This document shows, piece by piece, positions 8,428-16,424 of a stretch of DNA of 31,180 nt (position 1 is the stretch's first letter; the number at the start of each line of letters is the position of its first letter). The DNA comes from a virus. The notes beneath the pieces are model-generated. The model ran no database searches. It was not told the DNA's origin and was given only the letters and a program-made list of their open reading frames with translations. Where the stretch lies: positions 1 through 31,180 of IMG/VR virus record IMGVR_UViG_3300030451_003017; one strand, written 5' to 3'. A program made the translations under genes and the position numbers.

Positions 8428-9852
8428 ATGGCAACTAGAGATGAAATAATTAAATTAGCTTTAGGTGCATCAGGCTCAGGCACACAAGATTTATCTGGTG
8501 GTGCGTTACAAAATTTAATCTTATCACGAATTGCTAAACCAAGAAATGAAGAAAGAGATAAGGCTTTTGCCTTGTTGTCAGCTTTTACAAAGATTGGAGA
8601 AGAGTCAAGCAAGCCCGGTGCAACAGCAGTAGGTGCAGGATTCGCAGGTCTCAGAGAGGGTGTTAAAGATTATATAGCAAGTGAGCAAAGACAAGACAAA
8701 AAAGACTTGCAAAATATTACTTTATTATCATCAGTTCAAAAACTAGGAAATGTAGCTAGAAAGCCATTTGAATTACAAAAAGATGACGCATCATTTGCAC
8801 AGTTTGGAGGTCAAAAAAAATATGATGTTATTTATTTAAGTAACTCAGAGTTAAATGCCTTACCTCCTGCTAAAAGAACTAATATTCTTCCATATGTAAA
8901 GCCAGAAACTAAAACAACAATTAATAATGTTGGTGATGAAATTTATATTACTGGTCCATTAAAAGGTCAAAAAGTTCTTGATAGTACAGGGCTAACCACA
9001 GCAGATGCCTATGTTGATAAAATTAATATAAACGATAAAGAAGAAGAAGTTGTTATAGATAATGATAATGTTACAGGCACAGTTCAGAAGGGATTAAAAA
9101 TAACCTTAGATGAATTAAAAGCCTTGCCACCAATGAATAAGCTACAAAATGAAAATTTTTTTAAAGTGCAAAACAACTATAATAAAGATAAATTTGTAGA
9201 AAGATATAATGAAATATTACCAAATATAGAGAATATAATTACAGCTTATGACAAAGCCTATACCTTAGACAAGCCCGGTGCCGCGGATATTTCCTTGATT
9301 TTTTCTTATATGAAAATGCTAGACCCCGGTAGTGTGGTAAGAGAGGGTGAGTTCTTAGTTGCAAGAAAAACTGGTGGTCCTGCTGATTTTTTAATTTCTT
9401 ACCTTCACAGGTTAAAAGATGGTAGCATTTTAACAGATGGTGTTAGAAGGTCATTTAGAGATATGGCATTAGGTTTATATGACAATGCAAAGAAAAATTT
9501 AAATACTTCAAATGAAAAGGTTTTAAAACAAATAACTGGTGTTTTTAAAATTCCTGAAGGATATGGAAAATCTATATTAATCAATCCTGTAGAATTTAGT
9601 AGCAAAGTTAGAGCTAAAAATTTTAAAGTAAGACTGCCAAAAACAATAAGTAAAGAGACACTAAAAGAACAGTTTATAAATAATAACGCTACTTTAGATG
9701 ATATTAATTACATGTTAAAAGCAGACAATGTTAAAGATAATGACCAAGTAAAAACAATAATTAGTCAGATACTTACTGAGATTCAACAAAATAAATTTAA
9801 ATTAGTGCCTTTACCAGTAAACCTTAACCCTGTGAAGATAAAACAAAAATGA
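8428..9852 (+). CDS. Probable internal virion or injection protein
   Basis: The 474-residue protein has an N-terminal Gly/Ala/Ser region (ALGASGSGTQDLSGGALQ, FTKIGEESSKPGATAVGAGF), a charged mid section, and a C-terminal half with helices around DAYVDK, NIENIITAYDKAY and SISLIFSYMKML-like sequence, where a 'KMLDPGSVVREGE' segment stands out; this K-x-L-D-P-x-S-V-V-R-E motif is seen in phage tail-tip or injection proteins. No catalytic motif is evident. Its position between two other likely ejection proteins supports a role in DNA delivery. The next gene overlaps as ATGA. Confidence 0.55.
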   Translation: MATRDEIIKLALGASGSGTQDLSGGALQNLILSRIAKPRNEERDKAFALLSAFTKIGEESSKPGATAVGAGFAGLREGVKDYIASEQRQDKKDLQNITLLSSVQKLGNVARKPFELQKDDASFAQFGGQKKYDVIYLSNSELNALPPAKRTNILPYVKPETKTTINNVGDEIYITGPLKGQKVLDSTGLTTADAYVDKININDKEEEVVIDNDNVTGTVQKGLKITLDELKALPPMNKLQNENFFKVQNNYNKDKFVERYNEILPNIENIITAYDKAYTLDKPGAADISLIFSYMKMLDPGSVVREGEFLVARKTGGPADFLISYLHRLKDGSILTDGVRRSFRDMALGLYDNAKKNLNTSNEKVLKQITGVFKIPEGYGKSILINPVEFSSKVRAKNFKVRLPKTISKETLKEQFINNNATLDDINYMLKADNVKDNDQVKTIISQILTEIQQNKFKLVPLPVNLNPVKIKQK

Positions 9853-11846
9853 GTGAATTAGATAAAAAAATAAATGACCAGTTAACAGAATTGTATACTA
9901 AAAATTATGCAAACAAAGAAACAGGTCTTACAATGATGGACAGAGTTCAACTTATTGCAGATGGAGCATTGATGGGTTGGTCAGATGAAGCTTACGCAAG
10001 GTTAGCATCATTGGTCCAAGACAGACCCTATGAAGAAATAGTTAGGGATATAAGAATTGGTTTAGAACAGGCAAAACAAAAAGATGGTTCATTTAAATAT
10101 CAACTAGGAGGTGCTTTTTTACCTGTACTGGTTACCTTGCCTTTTAGTGGTGCAACTGCACCATTATCTTTTGGTAGATTAGCTGTGTATGGTGGTGTTT
10201 CAGGATTAACTACTGCTATAGGTGACCAACCTAGTTTTGGTGATATGAACCCAGTAGAGATAGGTATTGAAACTACAATCAGCACAGTTGCAAGCCCAAC
10301 TTTAGCAAAAGCTGTTAATTTAGGTGGCACAGCAATAAAAAAAGCGTTTGAGAAGTCTGGTGGTCTTAGCAAAAAAGTTGAAGACAAACTTATGGAAATT
10401 GCTGAGGCATCTAATGTTAGTAAAGAATCTCTTATACAAGCAGTTTTAGAAGGCAAGACTATACCAGAAATAAGTGACCAAATGGCTATAAATATTAGAA
10501 CTGTTTATGCCAAAGCACCAAAGGCAGGAGCAATTATTTCAGAGAGCATTGAAAAAAGAGTTCAAGAAAAACCTGATGTAGCCATATCTCAAATTCAAAA
10601 AGGATTATCAAAAGGTGCACCAGAGGGCAATGTTTTAGAGGCATTTACAATGAGTGAAAAAGCCTTAATAAAAGCAGAAAGTAATGCGTACAAAAAGGTT
10701 TTTGAAAAGTTTAAAGATTTAAATAATCCAGAAGTTGATAATTTAGTATTAAGCATAGTCAACAGGATAAACCCAAAGCAATTAACAAAAGATATTAATT
10801 TAATAAACACAATGAAAGGCTTACCATCAGTCTTCAAAAAAAATAAAGATGGTTCATTTGAATTAAATAGAAGCCTATCTTTAGAAGAGGCAGAAAATGC
10901 CTATAGAGTAATAAGAGATTTAGGTGAAGGTCTAGCTAAAAAAGATGGTAAATTTAGTGTTGCAAGTGGTGTAAAAGAATTAGCTAATGAATTGAAAAAT
11001 AAATTAGATGAAGTATCTCCAGACTTAAAAGCAACAAGAGCTAATTATAGAACAATAAAAGAATCTAGGGTCGAGTTTGATGAAGGCTCAAAATTATTAG
11101 GAAATACACCTGATAAAGTTGATGTGTTGATAAATCAAAAAATTACACAATTACAAAATCAACCTGAGCTTTTTCAAGCATTTAAAGAAGGAGTTGCCAA
11201 CAACATTAGAGCCAAAATAGCTCAAAGAGGTGGCAAGCCTGCAATACTTAGAAGAATAGCAAACCCAGATTCTCAAGAATACAAAGCTATGGAAAAACTT
11301 TTTTCAGGTGAAGAGTTTGAGACTTTGATAAGAAATGTTCGTATAGCTACAGGTGCTTTAGATGCAAGAAATACTATTAAAGGTAACTCTATCACAGCAA
11401 CTGCTTTAGCCAGACAAGATGCAATCAAGCCTACAATATCTAAAACAGATGCATTACAGCTTGGTTTGGAAGCAACTAGTATGAACCCTTTTGCTATTAT
11501 GAGGTTAGTAAAATTCTTTTTTCCAAACAAAGTTTCCAATTTAAGTGATGATGAAATGAAACAATTAGCACAACTTATTATTAACGAAGATGCTGAGTTG
11601 TTGCAAAATGCACTTACTAATATGGATGCGAGAAATAGATTACTAGGAATTGTAGATAGAAAAATAGCAAATCTACAAAAGTTAAGTGTAACACCAACAT
11701 CCAGAACAGCGACAGAAGGTTTTGAGATTTCTCCACAAGGCTCTATGGAATTTGGATTTGGTGGAGATGAGAATCTCGCAAAGGAATTTTTATCAGGAAC
11801 TTCTAAGGGCACACAAAATAAAATAATGCAATCAGTTAATAATTAA
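9849..11846 (+). CDS. Large internal virion or ejection protein
   Basis: The 665-residue product is the last big gene of the tail block. Its N-terminus (LTMMDRVQLIADGALMGWSD, then YEEIVRDIRIGLEQAKQ) is followed by a membrane-compatible segment (AFLPVLVTLPFSGATAPLSF) and a glycine-containing stretch (AVYGGVSGLTTAI), and then several hundred residues of charged helix. Such an architecture, a hydrophobic region then a long helical rod, is typical of phage ejection proteins that form a conduit through the cell envelope. An N-terminal 'GDGALMGWSDE'-like motif also occurs in other phage internal proteins. No lytic transglycosylase motif is found. Confidence 0.6.
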   Translation: MSELDKKINDQLTELYTKNYANKETGLTMMDRVQLIADGALMGWSDEAYARLASLVQDRPYEEIVRDIRIGLEQAKQKDGSFKYQLGGAFLPVLVTLPFSGATAPLSFGRLAVYGGVSGLTTAIGDQPSFGDMNPVEIGIETTISTVASPTLAKAVNLGGTAIKKAFEKSGGLSKKVEDKLMEIAEASNVSKESLIQAVLEGKTIPEISDQMAINIRTVYAKAPKAGAIISESIEKRVQEKPDVAISQIQKGLSKGAPEGNVLEAFTMSEKALIKAESNAYKKVFEKFKDLNNPEVDNLVLSIVNRINPKQLTKDINLINTMKGLPSVFKKNKDGSFELNRSLSLEEAENAYRVIRDLGEGLAKKDGKFSVASGVKELANELKNKLDEVSPDLKATRANYRTIKESRVEFDEGSKLLGNTPDKVDVLINQKITQLQNQPELFQAFKEGVANNIRAKIAQRGGKPAILRRIANPDSQEYKAMEKLFSGEEFETLIRNVRIATGALDARNTIKGNSITATALARQDAIKPTISKTDALQLGLEATSMNPFAIMRLVKFFFPNKVSNLSDDEMKQLAQLIINEDAELLQNALTNMDARNRLLGIVDRKIANLQKLSVTPTSRTATEGFEISPQGSMEFGFGGDENLAKEFLSGTSKGTQNKIMQSVNN

Positions 11847-12037
11847 TGTGGGGAGTTATACTAGATTATATGCCTAAGCCATCAGTTACAGAAGTAAAAT
11901 CACAAATAGATACACACGAAGCCGTATGTGCAGAGAGATGGAAAGAAACAATTTTGCGAATCAAACGCATAGAACACATTATGATTGGAACTGCAGGAAC
12001 AACAATCGTTCTTTTAATTGGTCTATTGGTGAGATAA
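11846..12037 (+). CDS. XhlA-like small membrane protein
   Basis: The 63-residue product (55 if the ATG at 11870 is used, giving MPKPSVTEVKSQ) has a charged helix containing HEAVCAERWKETILRIKRIE and a single C-terminal transmembrane span (IMIGTAGTTIVLLIGLLVR). This matches the plan of haemolysin XhlA-type phage proteins (PF10779 style), which cooperate with holins. It overlaps the preceding stop by one base (TAATG). The choice between the two starts cannot be made from ribosome binding sites. Family call is by pattern only. Confidence 0.6.
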   Translation: MWGVILDYMPKPSVTEVKSQIDTHEAVCAERWKETILRIKRIEHIMIGTAGTTIVLLIGLLVR

Positions 12038-12520
12038 ATGGACCCGCTCACCATTGCAGGGGCTATTGGAATTGCTACAAAAGCTTTTACAGCTTTGAAA
12101 AGTGGCATTGCAGTTGGGAAAGATATACAAGATATGGCGGGAACGCTTGGAAAATGGATGTCTGCCGTATCAGATGTTGACCAAGCAGAGAAGCAAGCAA
12201 AAAACCCACCTTTATTTAAAAAGCTTATGTTTTCAGGTTCTATCGAACAACAAGCCATAGAAGCGTTTGCGGCTAAGAAAAAACTTGAACAACAAAGAGC
12301 AGAGCTAAAACAATTTTTAATTTTTACATACGGCATGTCAGCATGGAATGAGCTACTGGCTATGGAGGGAAAAATCCGTAAGGACAGGGCTGAGATGATT
12401 TATAAAAAGAAGGAAGCTATACAAAAATTCATAAATGTTATTGCTATTATTGTGCTTACCTTAACCATCTTTGGTTTTTTTGCATTACTAATTTATTTAT
12501 GGAAAAACAAAAATTCATAA
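12038..12520 (+). CDS. Conserved marine-phage membrane protein
   Basis: The 160-residue protein begins MDPLTIAGAIGIATKAFTAL, a Gly/Ala-rich hydrophobic helix, continues with KDIQDMAGTLGKWMSAVSDV and a charged helix (IEQQAIEAFAAKKKLEQQ), then YGMSAWNELLAMEGKIRKDR, and ends in a transmembrane span (VIAIIVLTLTIFGFFALLIY). The same order of motifs occurs in proteins of marine cyanophages and pelagiphages next to structural genes; their function is not established. One C-terminal span plus an N-terminal hydrophobic helix suggests a membrane-associated virion or lysis accessory protein. It directly follows the XhlA-like gene. Confidence 0.65.
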   Translation: MDPLTIAGAIGIATKAFTALKSGIAVGKDIQDMAGTLGKWMSAVSDVDQAEKQAKNPPLFKKLMFSGSIEQQAIEAFAAKKKLEQQRAELKQFLIFTYGMSAWNELLAMEGKIRKDRAEMIYKKKEAIQKFINVIAIIVLTLTIFGFFALLIYLWKNKNS

Positions 12521-12703
12521 ATGCCAAGACAAATAATTTTAGATATAGACGAACTAAAGAAGATGAAGCTCAATGAGAATCAACTTAAATTAGTTGTATA
12601 TTTAATAGATTACTTTACAGAACGTGAAAAAAACAAACCCAGAGGTTTAATATCTCTTCGAGAAAAGTGTGAGTATTTGTTAGGTTATAGGTTAAAAACT
12701 TAA
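12521..12703 (+). CDS. Hypothetical 60-residue protein ending the plus block
   Basis: The ORF starts directly after the preceding stop (TAAATG). The product is charged and helical (IILDIDELKKMKLNENQLKL, then LREKCEYLLGYRLKT) with no cysteine pairs or membrane span. No family is recognised. It is the last plus-strand gene before the convergent gap. Confidence 0.5.
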   Translation: MPRQIILDIDELKKMKLNENQLKLVVYLIDYFTEREKNKPRGLISLREKCEYLLGYRLKT

Positions 12704-12864
12704 AACTGTGGCACACTTATCTCTATCCTTCATGTGCCTATGTGAGTGGTGGTGGGAGAAAAAAATGAATTTTTCTTATAGAGACCAAACCATCTTTACA
12801 AGATATAATTCAATCTTCAAATAGGTAGATTTTGTTAAATTATATCATTTTGTATTTAACATTA
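12704..12864. other. Non-coding convergent gap between late plus and early minus genes
   Basis: These 161 bases separate two gene blocks that converge. No ORF longer than about 19 codons with a credible start is seen. The gap holds AT-rich inverted repeats: AGAAAAA/TTTTTCT at 12757-12776 with a 6-base loop, and GTTAAAT/ATTTAAC at 12834-12860 with a 13-base loop. They could help end transcription from both sides, but neither is a strong GC-rich terminator. Confidence 0.5.
12757..12776. terminator. Weak AT-rich hairpin, possible bidirectional terminator
   Basis: A perfect 7-bp stem (AGAAAAA with TTTTTCT) and a 6-base loop lie 54 bases after the last plus-strand stop. In both orientations the 3' arm is U-rich. 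The stem has only one G-C pair, so termination strength is doubtful. Confidence 0.3.
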
Positions 12865-13032
12865 TTAATCCATAAGCGTCAATGTAGTAATTTTATGATG
12901 GTCACTAATTACCATTCTAACTTCCTCTTCACTATCTGCCTTTATAATCAAGCCAACATATTCACCATGCCTAGGCATATCAGGCAAATTATCATATAAT
13001 CTTATTTTTATGTAATATTCGTTTTCTGTCAC
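12865..13032 (-). CDS. Small GTG-started protein (55 residues)
   Basis: The start is GTG at 13032, read on the minus strand, with a perfect AGGAGG six bases upstream (AGGAGGATAGAGTG); this site is the main evidence for the gene. The product begins VTENEYYIKIRLYDNLPDM (first residue Met in vivo), is beta/alpha mixed and acidic, and includes GEYVGLIIKADSEEEVRMV. Three strand-like segments and one helix suggest a small alpha/beta fold. No family is recognised. It lies downstream of a hairpin and has its own possible promoter near 13056-13090. Confidence 0.7.
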   Translation of the reverse strand: MTENEYYIKIRLYDNLPDMPRHGEYVGLIIKADSEEEVRMVISDHHKITTLTLMD

Positions 13033-13055
13033 TCTATCCTCCTTTTAGTTTGTAT

Positions 13056-13073
13056 TGTAACAAATTGTGTGAT
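13056..13073. promoter_or_regulatory. Possible degenerate operator or promoter for the GTG-started gene
   Basis: Read on the minus strand, the segment ATCACACAATTTGTTACA resembles the operator at 16869-16885 (both share ACACAATT) but is a poorer palindrome. On the same strand TACAAT lies just downstream, at 13054-13059 overlapping the site, and TTGAGA lies 19 bases before it. This gives a weak promoter candidate with the operator in the spacer. Confidence 0.3.
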
Positions 13074-13125
13074 ACTGTTCTCAAGAAGCGTAAAAACTTC
13101 TTATTAATAAAAATTTGCATCTGAG

Positions 13126-13148
13126 AAGGGGAGTTTATAGCTCCCCTT
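13126..13148. terminator. GC-rich hairpin after the lipoprotein gene
   Basis: The stem AAGGGGAG/CTCCCCTT (8 bp, loop TTTATAG) lies 4 bases beyond the stop codon of the minus-strand lipoprotein gene. Read on the plus strand, the 3' side runs into TTTTCTTT, so it is a better intrinsic terminator for plus-strand read-through; on the minus strand the tail is TTCTC. It probably separates the small GTG gene from the main minus operon and blocks antisense transcription. Confidence 0.65.
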
Positions 13149-13152
13149 TTCT

Positions 13153-13458
13153 TTAGTTTAGTTTTATCTTTGGTGCACATAAGACCTGCACAACTATAGG
13201 TACATACCTTCCATTTGCTTTTATTCTTCCATGATACATAACTGCTCTTAATCCTGCAGAATGACAATCCTGAATAGCGTTTACTGTTTCTTGTCTTGTC
13301 ATTTGGAATATTTCCTTATCATGTATGAGTTTAGCATGTCCTTCTGGCAACTCTATCTTTTTGCCTTCAGGTATAACCCTTCCAATCATAACTTCTTTTT
13401 GTGGTTGGGTGCTACAAGCAGTAACACCCAATATTAATAATATGTATAAAAGTTTCAT
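13153..13458 (-). CDS. Predicted lipoprotein
   Basis: The 101-residue product has a lipoprotein signal peptide: MKLLYILLILGVTAC with lipobox V-T-A-C and acceptor Cys15, followed by STQPQKE. The mature part (about 87 residues) contains two further cysteines (C at DCHSAG and VLCAPK) that could form a disulphide in the periplasm. A strong AGGAGG site precedes the ATG by 5 bases. Phage lipoproteins of this size expressed early can block receptors (superinfection exclusion) or assist spanin-like lysis; position at the end of the early-type operon, not with lysis genes, favours exclusion. That role is inference. Confidence 0.75.
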   Translation of the reverse strand: MKLLYILLILGVTACSTQPQKEVMIGRVIPEGKKIELPEGHAKLIHDKEIFQMTRQETVNAIQDCHSAGLRAVMYHGRIKANGRYVPIVVQVLCAPKIKLN

Positions 13459-13467
13459 AATATCCTC

Positions 13468-14370
13468 CTAAACTTTTTCTAATTTTTTCCACTCAGCAGA
13501 GTTAATCATATCTACAACTGAACTCTGTCTGTCTTGCTCAACCATATACTTTTTGGTCTCATCCTTTTGAATATCATTAAGATGAGTAGACCATGCAGTT
13601 GCTGATTGATATGCACACCATAGAGAGCCTTTAGCACCTTTTCTGCCATAATCACCCTGACCATGAATTTGTGTGACTTCTTCGTTGTATAAACCCATAA
13701 GAACAGATAACTGCTTCTTATTGATTTGATTTACACCTGCTAACCTAGAACCTGCAGATAATTTTTGCTTGGCAATAGTTTTGCTAAACATATCTGCAAC
13801 ATAGTCATCTTCAACTTTAGTATCCCACCATCTGTTAAATCTTTCTGTTTCATCAGTAACAGATTTGACAGCAGATTGTATCTTCTTATTTGATTGCTCA
13901 ATATCAAAAGACTTAGTGTGCTTACTAGCAGTATAAGCTAACTTTTGACCAGATACTAATGTATTGAAGCAAACATGATTTAACCAACCAAAAAATGCCT
14001 GAAACTTCCATTTACCATTGTAACTATTTCTGGCAACATATTTTAAAGATAAATCATGCTTACCAATTTTAGTATTATGGTCTTTGAAAACCACTTCCAT
14101 TTTAGCCATTGCTCCATTCTCGAATGAATCCAATTTCATTTCTGCATTATTAAAAGAAATACCTGCTTGCTTTATTTTTTGTAAAGCACCATCAAAAGCA
14201 TCAACATGATTAATAGGTCTGTACTTTGACTTGATAATACCTAAAGCATCATCAGTATCAGTCCTTACAATCTTCTGAGCCATTTCTCTAGGGATTGTAG
14301 GTATCTCTTTGATAGAGATAGGAAAATTTAATTTTTCCATTTCTTCTTTATAAAATTTTGTATCTAACAT
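13468..14370 (-). CDS. DUF932 phage/plasmid-like protein
   Basis: The 300-residue product matches the DUF932 family pattern: an N-terminal RTDTDDALGIIKSKYRPINH segment (about residues 36-55), a mid region with MKLDSFENGAMAKMEVVF, a SLKYVARNSYNGKWKFQAFF segment, and a C-terminal LWCAYQSATAWSTHL region. Members are found on phages and plasmids; their biochemical role is not established. It has a good AGGAG site before the ATG and is the last large gene of the minus operon before the lipoprotein. Confidence 0.8.
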   Translation of the reverse strand: MLDTKFYKEEMEKLNFPISIKEIPTIPREMAQKIVRTDTDDALGIIKSKYRPINHVDAFDGALQKIKQAGISFNNAEMKLDSFENGAMAKMEVVFKDHNTKIGKHDLSLKYVARNSYNGKWKFQAFFGWLNHVCFNTLVSGQKLAYTASKHTKSFDIEQSNKKIQSAVKSVTDETERFNRWWDTKVEDDYVADMFSKTIAKQKLSAGSRLAGVNQINKKQLSVLMGLYNEEVTQIHGQGDYGRKGAKGSLWCAYQSATAWSTHLNDIQKDETKKYMVEQDRQSSVVDMINSAEWKKLEKV

Positions 14371-14434
14371 ATTTGTCTCCTTTTTTTATTTATGATACAA
14401 GGAGAATGACCTGACATCCTCCGTTAGGTTAGGG

Positions 14435-14457
14435 GGAAGCATCATTATGATGCTTCC
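14435..14457. terminator. Stem-loop overlapping a stop codon
   Basis: GGAAGCATCA and TGATGCTTCC form a perfect 10-bp stem with a 3-base loop. On the minus strand it contains the stop codon of the 14445-15059 gene and is followed by CCCCC, not a U tract. Next to it, CCTGAC/GTTAGG at 14410-14428 forms a second weak hairpin. It may be an RNA processing or stabilising element or a partial terminator rather than a classical rho-independent one. Confidence 0.5.
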
Positions 14458-15059
14458 TTCACTTGTTTTGCAAACTTAACTCTTTTAAGAGTTGTTACAA
14501 AATATTCTCTTAAATCTTCAGTATAATCTTTTTTGTAACCACCAATCTCTGCTTCACAAAGAACTGTGTCACCTTCATCTAAAGAGTAAGCAAAATTTGA
14601 TGTGCTAAATGTTATGTACTCATTATGGTTTGCGTCAACAAACTTAACGCATCTTGTGCTACCAAATCTGCTTTGAAAACTAAAAGCATCAGTTACACCT
14701 AAGTTAAGCTGAACTTTATCGCCTTTAGCACCAACCTTTTTAGATAATGGAAATATTTGAGTTTCTTTTTCAGCTACATAAGGGCATCTTTCATATGTAT
14801 ATGTATTTTTTTGCTCTGAAGTACCATCTCTTTTTATTTCATTTAGCTCCCACTCTTCTTGAATAACAAGTTTAGAATTGTCTTTATATTCCTCAAATAT
14901 TGATTTCGCCTTAGCAACTGCTTTTTGGTAATCAGTTGAAAGATTAGCTACATGATGAGTTTTCTCAAAACAACCATATGACCTATACTCTGTAAAAGTA
15001 ATGTAAAGGCAGAACATTTTGTTTTGTCTGCCACTACCTATTGAATAAACATTTGTCAT
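14445..15059 (-). CDS. Hypothetical 204-residue early protein
   Basis: The product is mixed alpha/beta: a beta-rich start (KMFCLYITFTEYRSYGCF), a charged helical section (YQKAVAKAKSIFEEYKDNSK), and a C-terminal half with strands (CVKFVDANHNEYITFSTSNF, then DEGDTVLCEAEIGGY) that has an OB-fold-like feel. No active-site motif is recognised. It has its own strong promoter (15088-15117) and a GGGAG ribosome binding site, so high early expression is likely. A nucleic-acid-binding role is possible but unproven. Confidence 0.7.
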   Translation of the reverse strand: MTNVYSIGSGRQNKMFCLYITFTEYRSYGCFEKTHHVANLSTDYQKAVAKAKSIFEEYKDNSKLVIQEEWELNEIKRDGTSEQKNTYTYERCPYVAEKETQIFPLSKKVGAKGDKVQLNLGVTDAFSFQSRFGSTRCVKFVDANHNEYITFSTSNFAYSLDEGDTVLCEAEIGGYKKDYTEDLREYFVTTLKRVKFAKQVKEAS

Positions 15060-15087
15060 AATTTTCTCCCGTTTTTATATATATAAA

Positions 15088-15117
15088 ATTATATAATTAT
15101 AAAAAACCATAAGTCAA
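15088..15117 (-). promoter_or_regulatory. Strong sigma70-like promoter for the 204-residue gene
   Basis: On the minus strand, TTGACT (15117-15112) and TATAAT (15093-15088) are 18 bases apart. The predicted start is about 22 bases before the ATG. The leader carries TTTTATATATATAAAAAC and GGGAGAAAATT, almost the same as the leader at 16827-16860. Confidence 0.7.
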
Positions 15118-15133
15118 CACTTATTGTGTAATT
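15113..15133. promoter_or_regulatory. Operator-like palindrome overlapping the -35 element
   Basis: The plus-strand sequence GTCAACAC-TTATT-GTGTAATT is an imperfect palindrome with the same CAC-N5-GTG core as the site at 19927-19949 and with the same GTGTTGAC arm containing the -35. It also overlaps the last codon of the upstream 430-residue gene. A dimeric repressor here would block the promoter. Confidence 0.55.
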
Positions 15134-16424
15134 ATTTTAAGTTATAATCTTTTTCCACAATACCTAACTCTTTCTTGCCAACAACACAGTCTTTAACCCA
15201 TGTTTTTTTGACCACAGAGCCGTTTTCATCACGAAAGTGTCTAAAGTGACCTCTTCTATCGTGTTGCCTCTTAGGGTTGCCTTTACCAACGAATTTAGAC
15301 CTAATTACTTTTCTGACCTGATTGTTGGATAAATTAATGTCCAGAACTTTATATTCATTCCTAGGCACTCTTCTTCCAAGCTTAGTATGAACAATCTTAC
15401 TATCAGGCTGAACCACTCTTTGCTCATGTAAGTTTTGATTGATGATTGAAAACAGAGATATCAAAAATCTGGCATCACCTTCACAACTTGTCATCCATTG
15501 CTCTTCATGGAAAGTCATTTCATCTTTACTATAGCCTTTTTCAAAATGACCTTTTGGTATTTGCCAATGCATAGCTGAAGATTGAGCAGGAGATATTCTA
15601 TAGCATATTTCTTTGTAGCAATTCCACTCATGGTTATTGTCATAAGAAACTAGCTCCCTTGCTCTATCAATATTTATTTGCATGTTATTCCTAGTTTTAG
15701 TTTCAACATTATATTTCTTAAAAAACTTAGGAGGCATAAACTGCATTAAATACCAACCAGATAATAATTTAGAACCAACACCTAAACATTTTATTTTCAT
15801 TGCATCTTCAGACATTTCATCAAGCCACTCTGGAGGAAACTCTTTGAGTTGCATCTGCTTTGCTATCTCATCTTTAAAACTTGGTGTGTGATTTCTAATT
15901 ACTGCACACATGCTTGTTGTGTAAAATTTATTGATAAAAGCTTTATTAAAAGCATCAGCATCAAAAGATTTACTTGGGTCTTTCTTTGTCCTCTCATCAA
16001 TAAAATACCATGATTCATATAAGTTATAATTATCTCCAATAGGGTCAGTAAAGTTTTTGATGTGATAGCCAAGCTTATCAGGATAATCATTAATATCAGA
16101 TGGATATTCTCTATCAGGTCTTCCTTCCCAATATTTTTTTACATATTCCTGCCTAGCTAGTTCATCCCATTCAATCCAAACATTATCAAATGGCATATGT
16201 AAATTATCTAACATCTCCAACATAACTGATGGTTTTTGAGTTGAAATCTCATAAGCCTTTTCAACTATTGAATTAGTAATAACAAACTTCTTGGCATTAA
16301 TTAGCTCAAGTTGCTTTTCTCTAATCTTGGCATCTGCAATAGACCCTCCTTGGTAGAGGGCTATTGCTCTTTTAGGCTGAGATAATCCTGAGATTATCTC
16401 TGAACATAAGATTGGTTTAGTCAT
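15132..16424 (-). CDS. Large conserved phage protein of unknown function
   Basis: The 430-residue product has no nuclease, ATPase or polymerase motif I can recognise. Visible landmarks are NLHMPFDNVWIEWDELAR (about residues 73-90), CYKEICYRISPAQSSAMHW in the middle, and a C-terminal HDRRGHFRHFRDENGS followed by KKTWVKDCVVG. The His/Arg-rich H-x-x-RGHFR-x-F signature and the N-terminal WIEW motif recur in alphaproteobacterial phage proteins of similar size located in early regions. A GGGAGA site precedes the ATG. It is a candidate for host takeover or DNA metabolism, but nothing proves it. Confidence 0.7.
   Translation of the reverse strand: MTKPILCSEIISGLSQPKRAIALYQGGSIADAKIREKQLELINAKKFVITNSIVEKAYEISTQKPSVMLEMLDNLHMPFDNVWIEWDELARQEYVKKYWEGRPDREYPSDINDYPDKLGYHIKNFTDPIGDNYNLYESWYFIDERTKKDPSKSFDADAFNKAFINKFYTTSMCAVIRNHTPSFKDEIAKQMQLKEFPPEWLDEMSEDAMKIKCLGVGSKLLSGWYLMQFMPPKFFKKYNVETKTRNNMQINIDRARELVSYDNNHEWNCYKEICYRISPAQSSAMHWQIPKGHFEKGYSKDEMTFHEEQWMTSCEGDARFLISLFSIINQNLHEQRVVQPDSKIVHTKLGRRVPRNEYKVLDINLSNNQVRKVIRSKFVGKGNPKRQHDRRGHFRHFRDENGSVVKKTWVKDCVVGKKELGIVEKDYNLK

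Noticed and set aside
11273-11812. Long open frame on the minus strand (179 codons)
   Set aside because: It lies entirely opposite the ejection-protein gene at 9849-11846, has no ribosome binding site, and its product is a Ser/Leu/Phe-rich antisense translation.
11866-12336. Open frame of 156 codons on the minus strand
   Set aside because: It is opposite two well-supported plus-strand membrane protein genes and has the composition of an antisense shadow.
12767-12823. Short ORF MNFSYRDQTIFTRYNSIFK preceded by GGGAG
   Set aside because: Only 19 codons in a convergent non-coding gap; no neighbour coupling and no recognisable motif.
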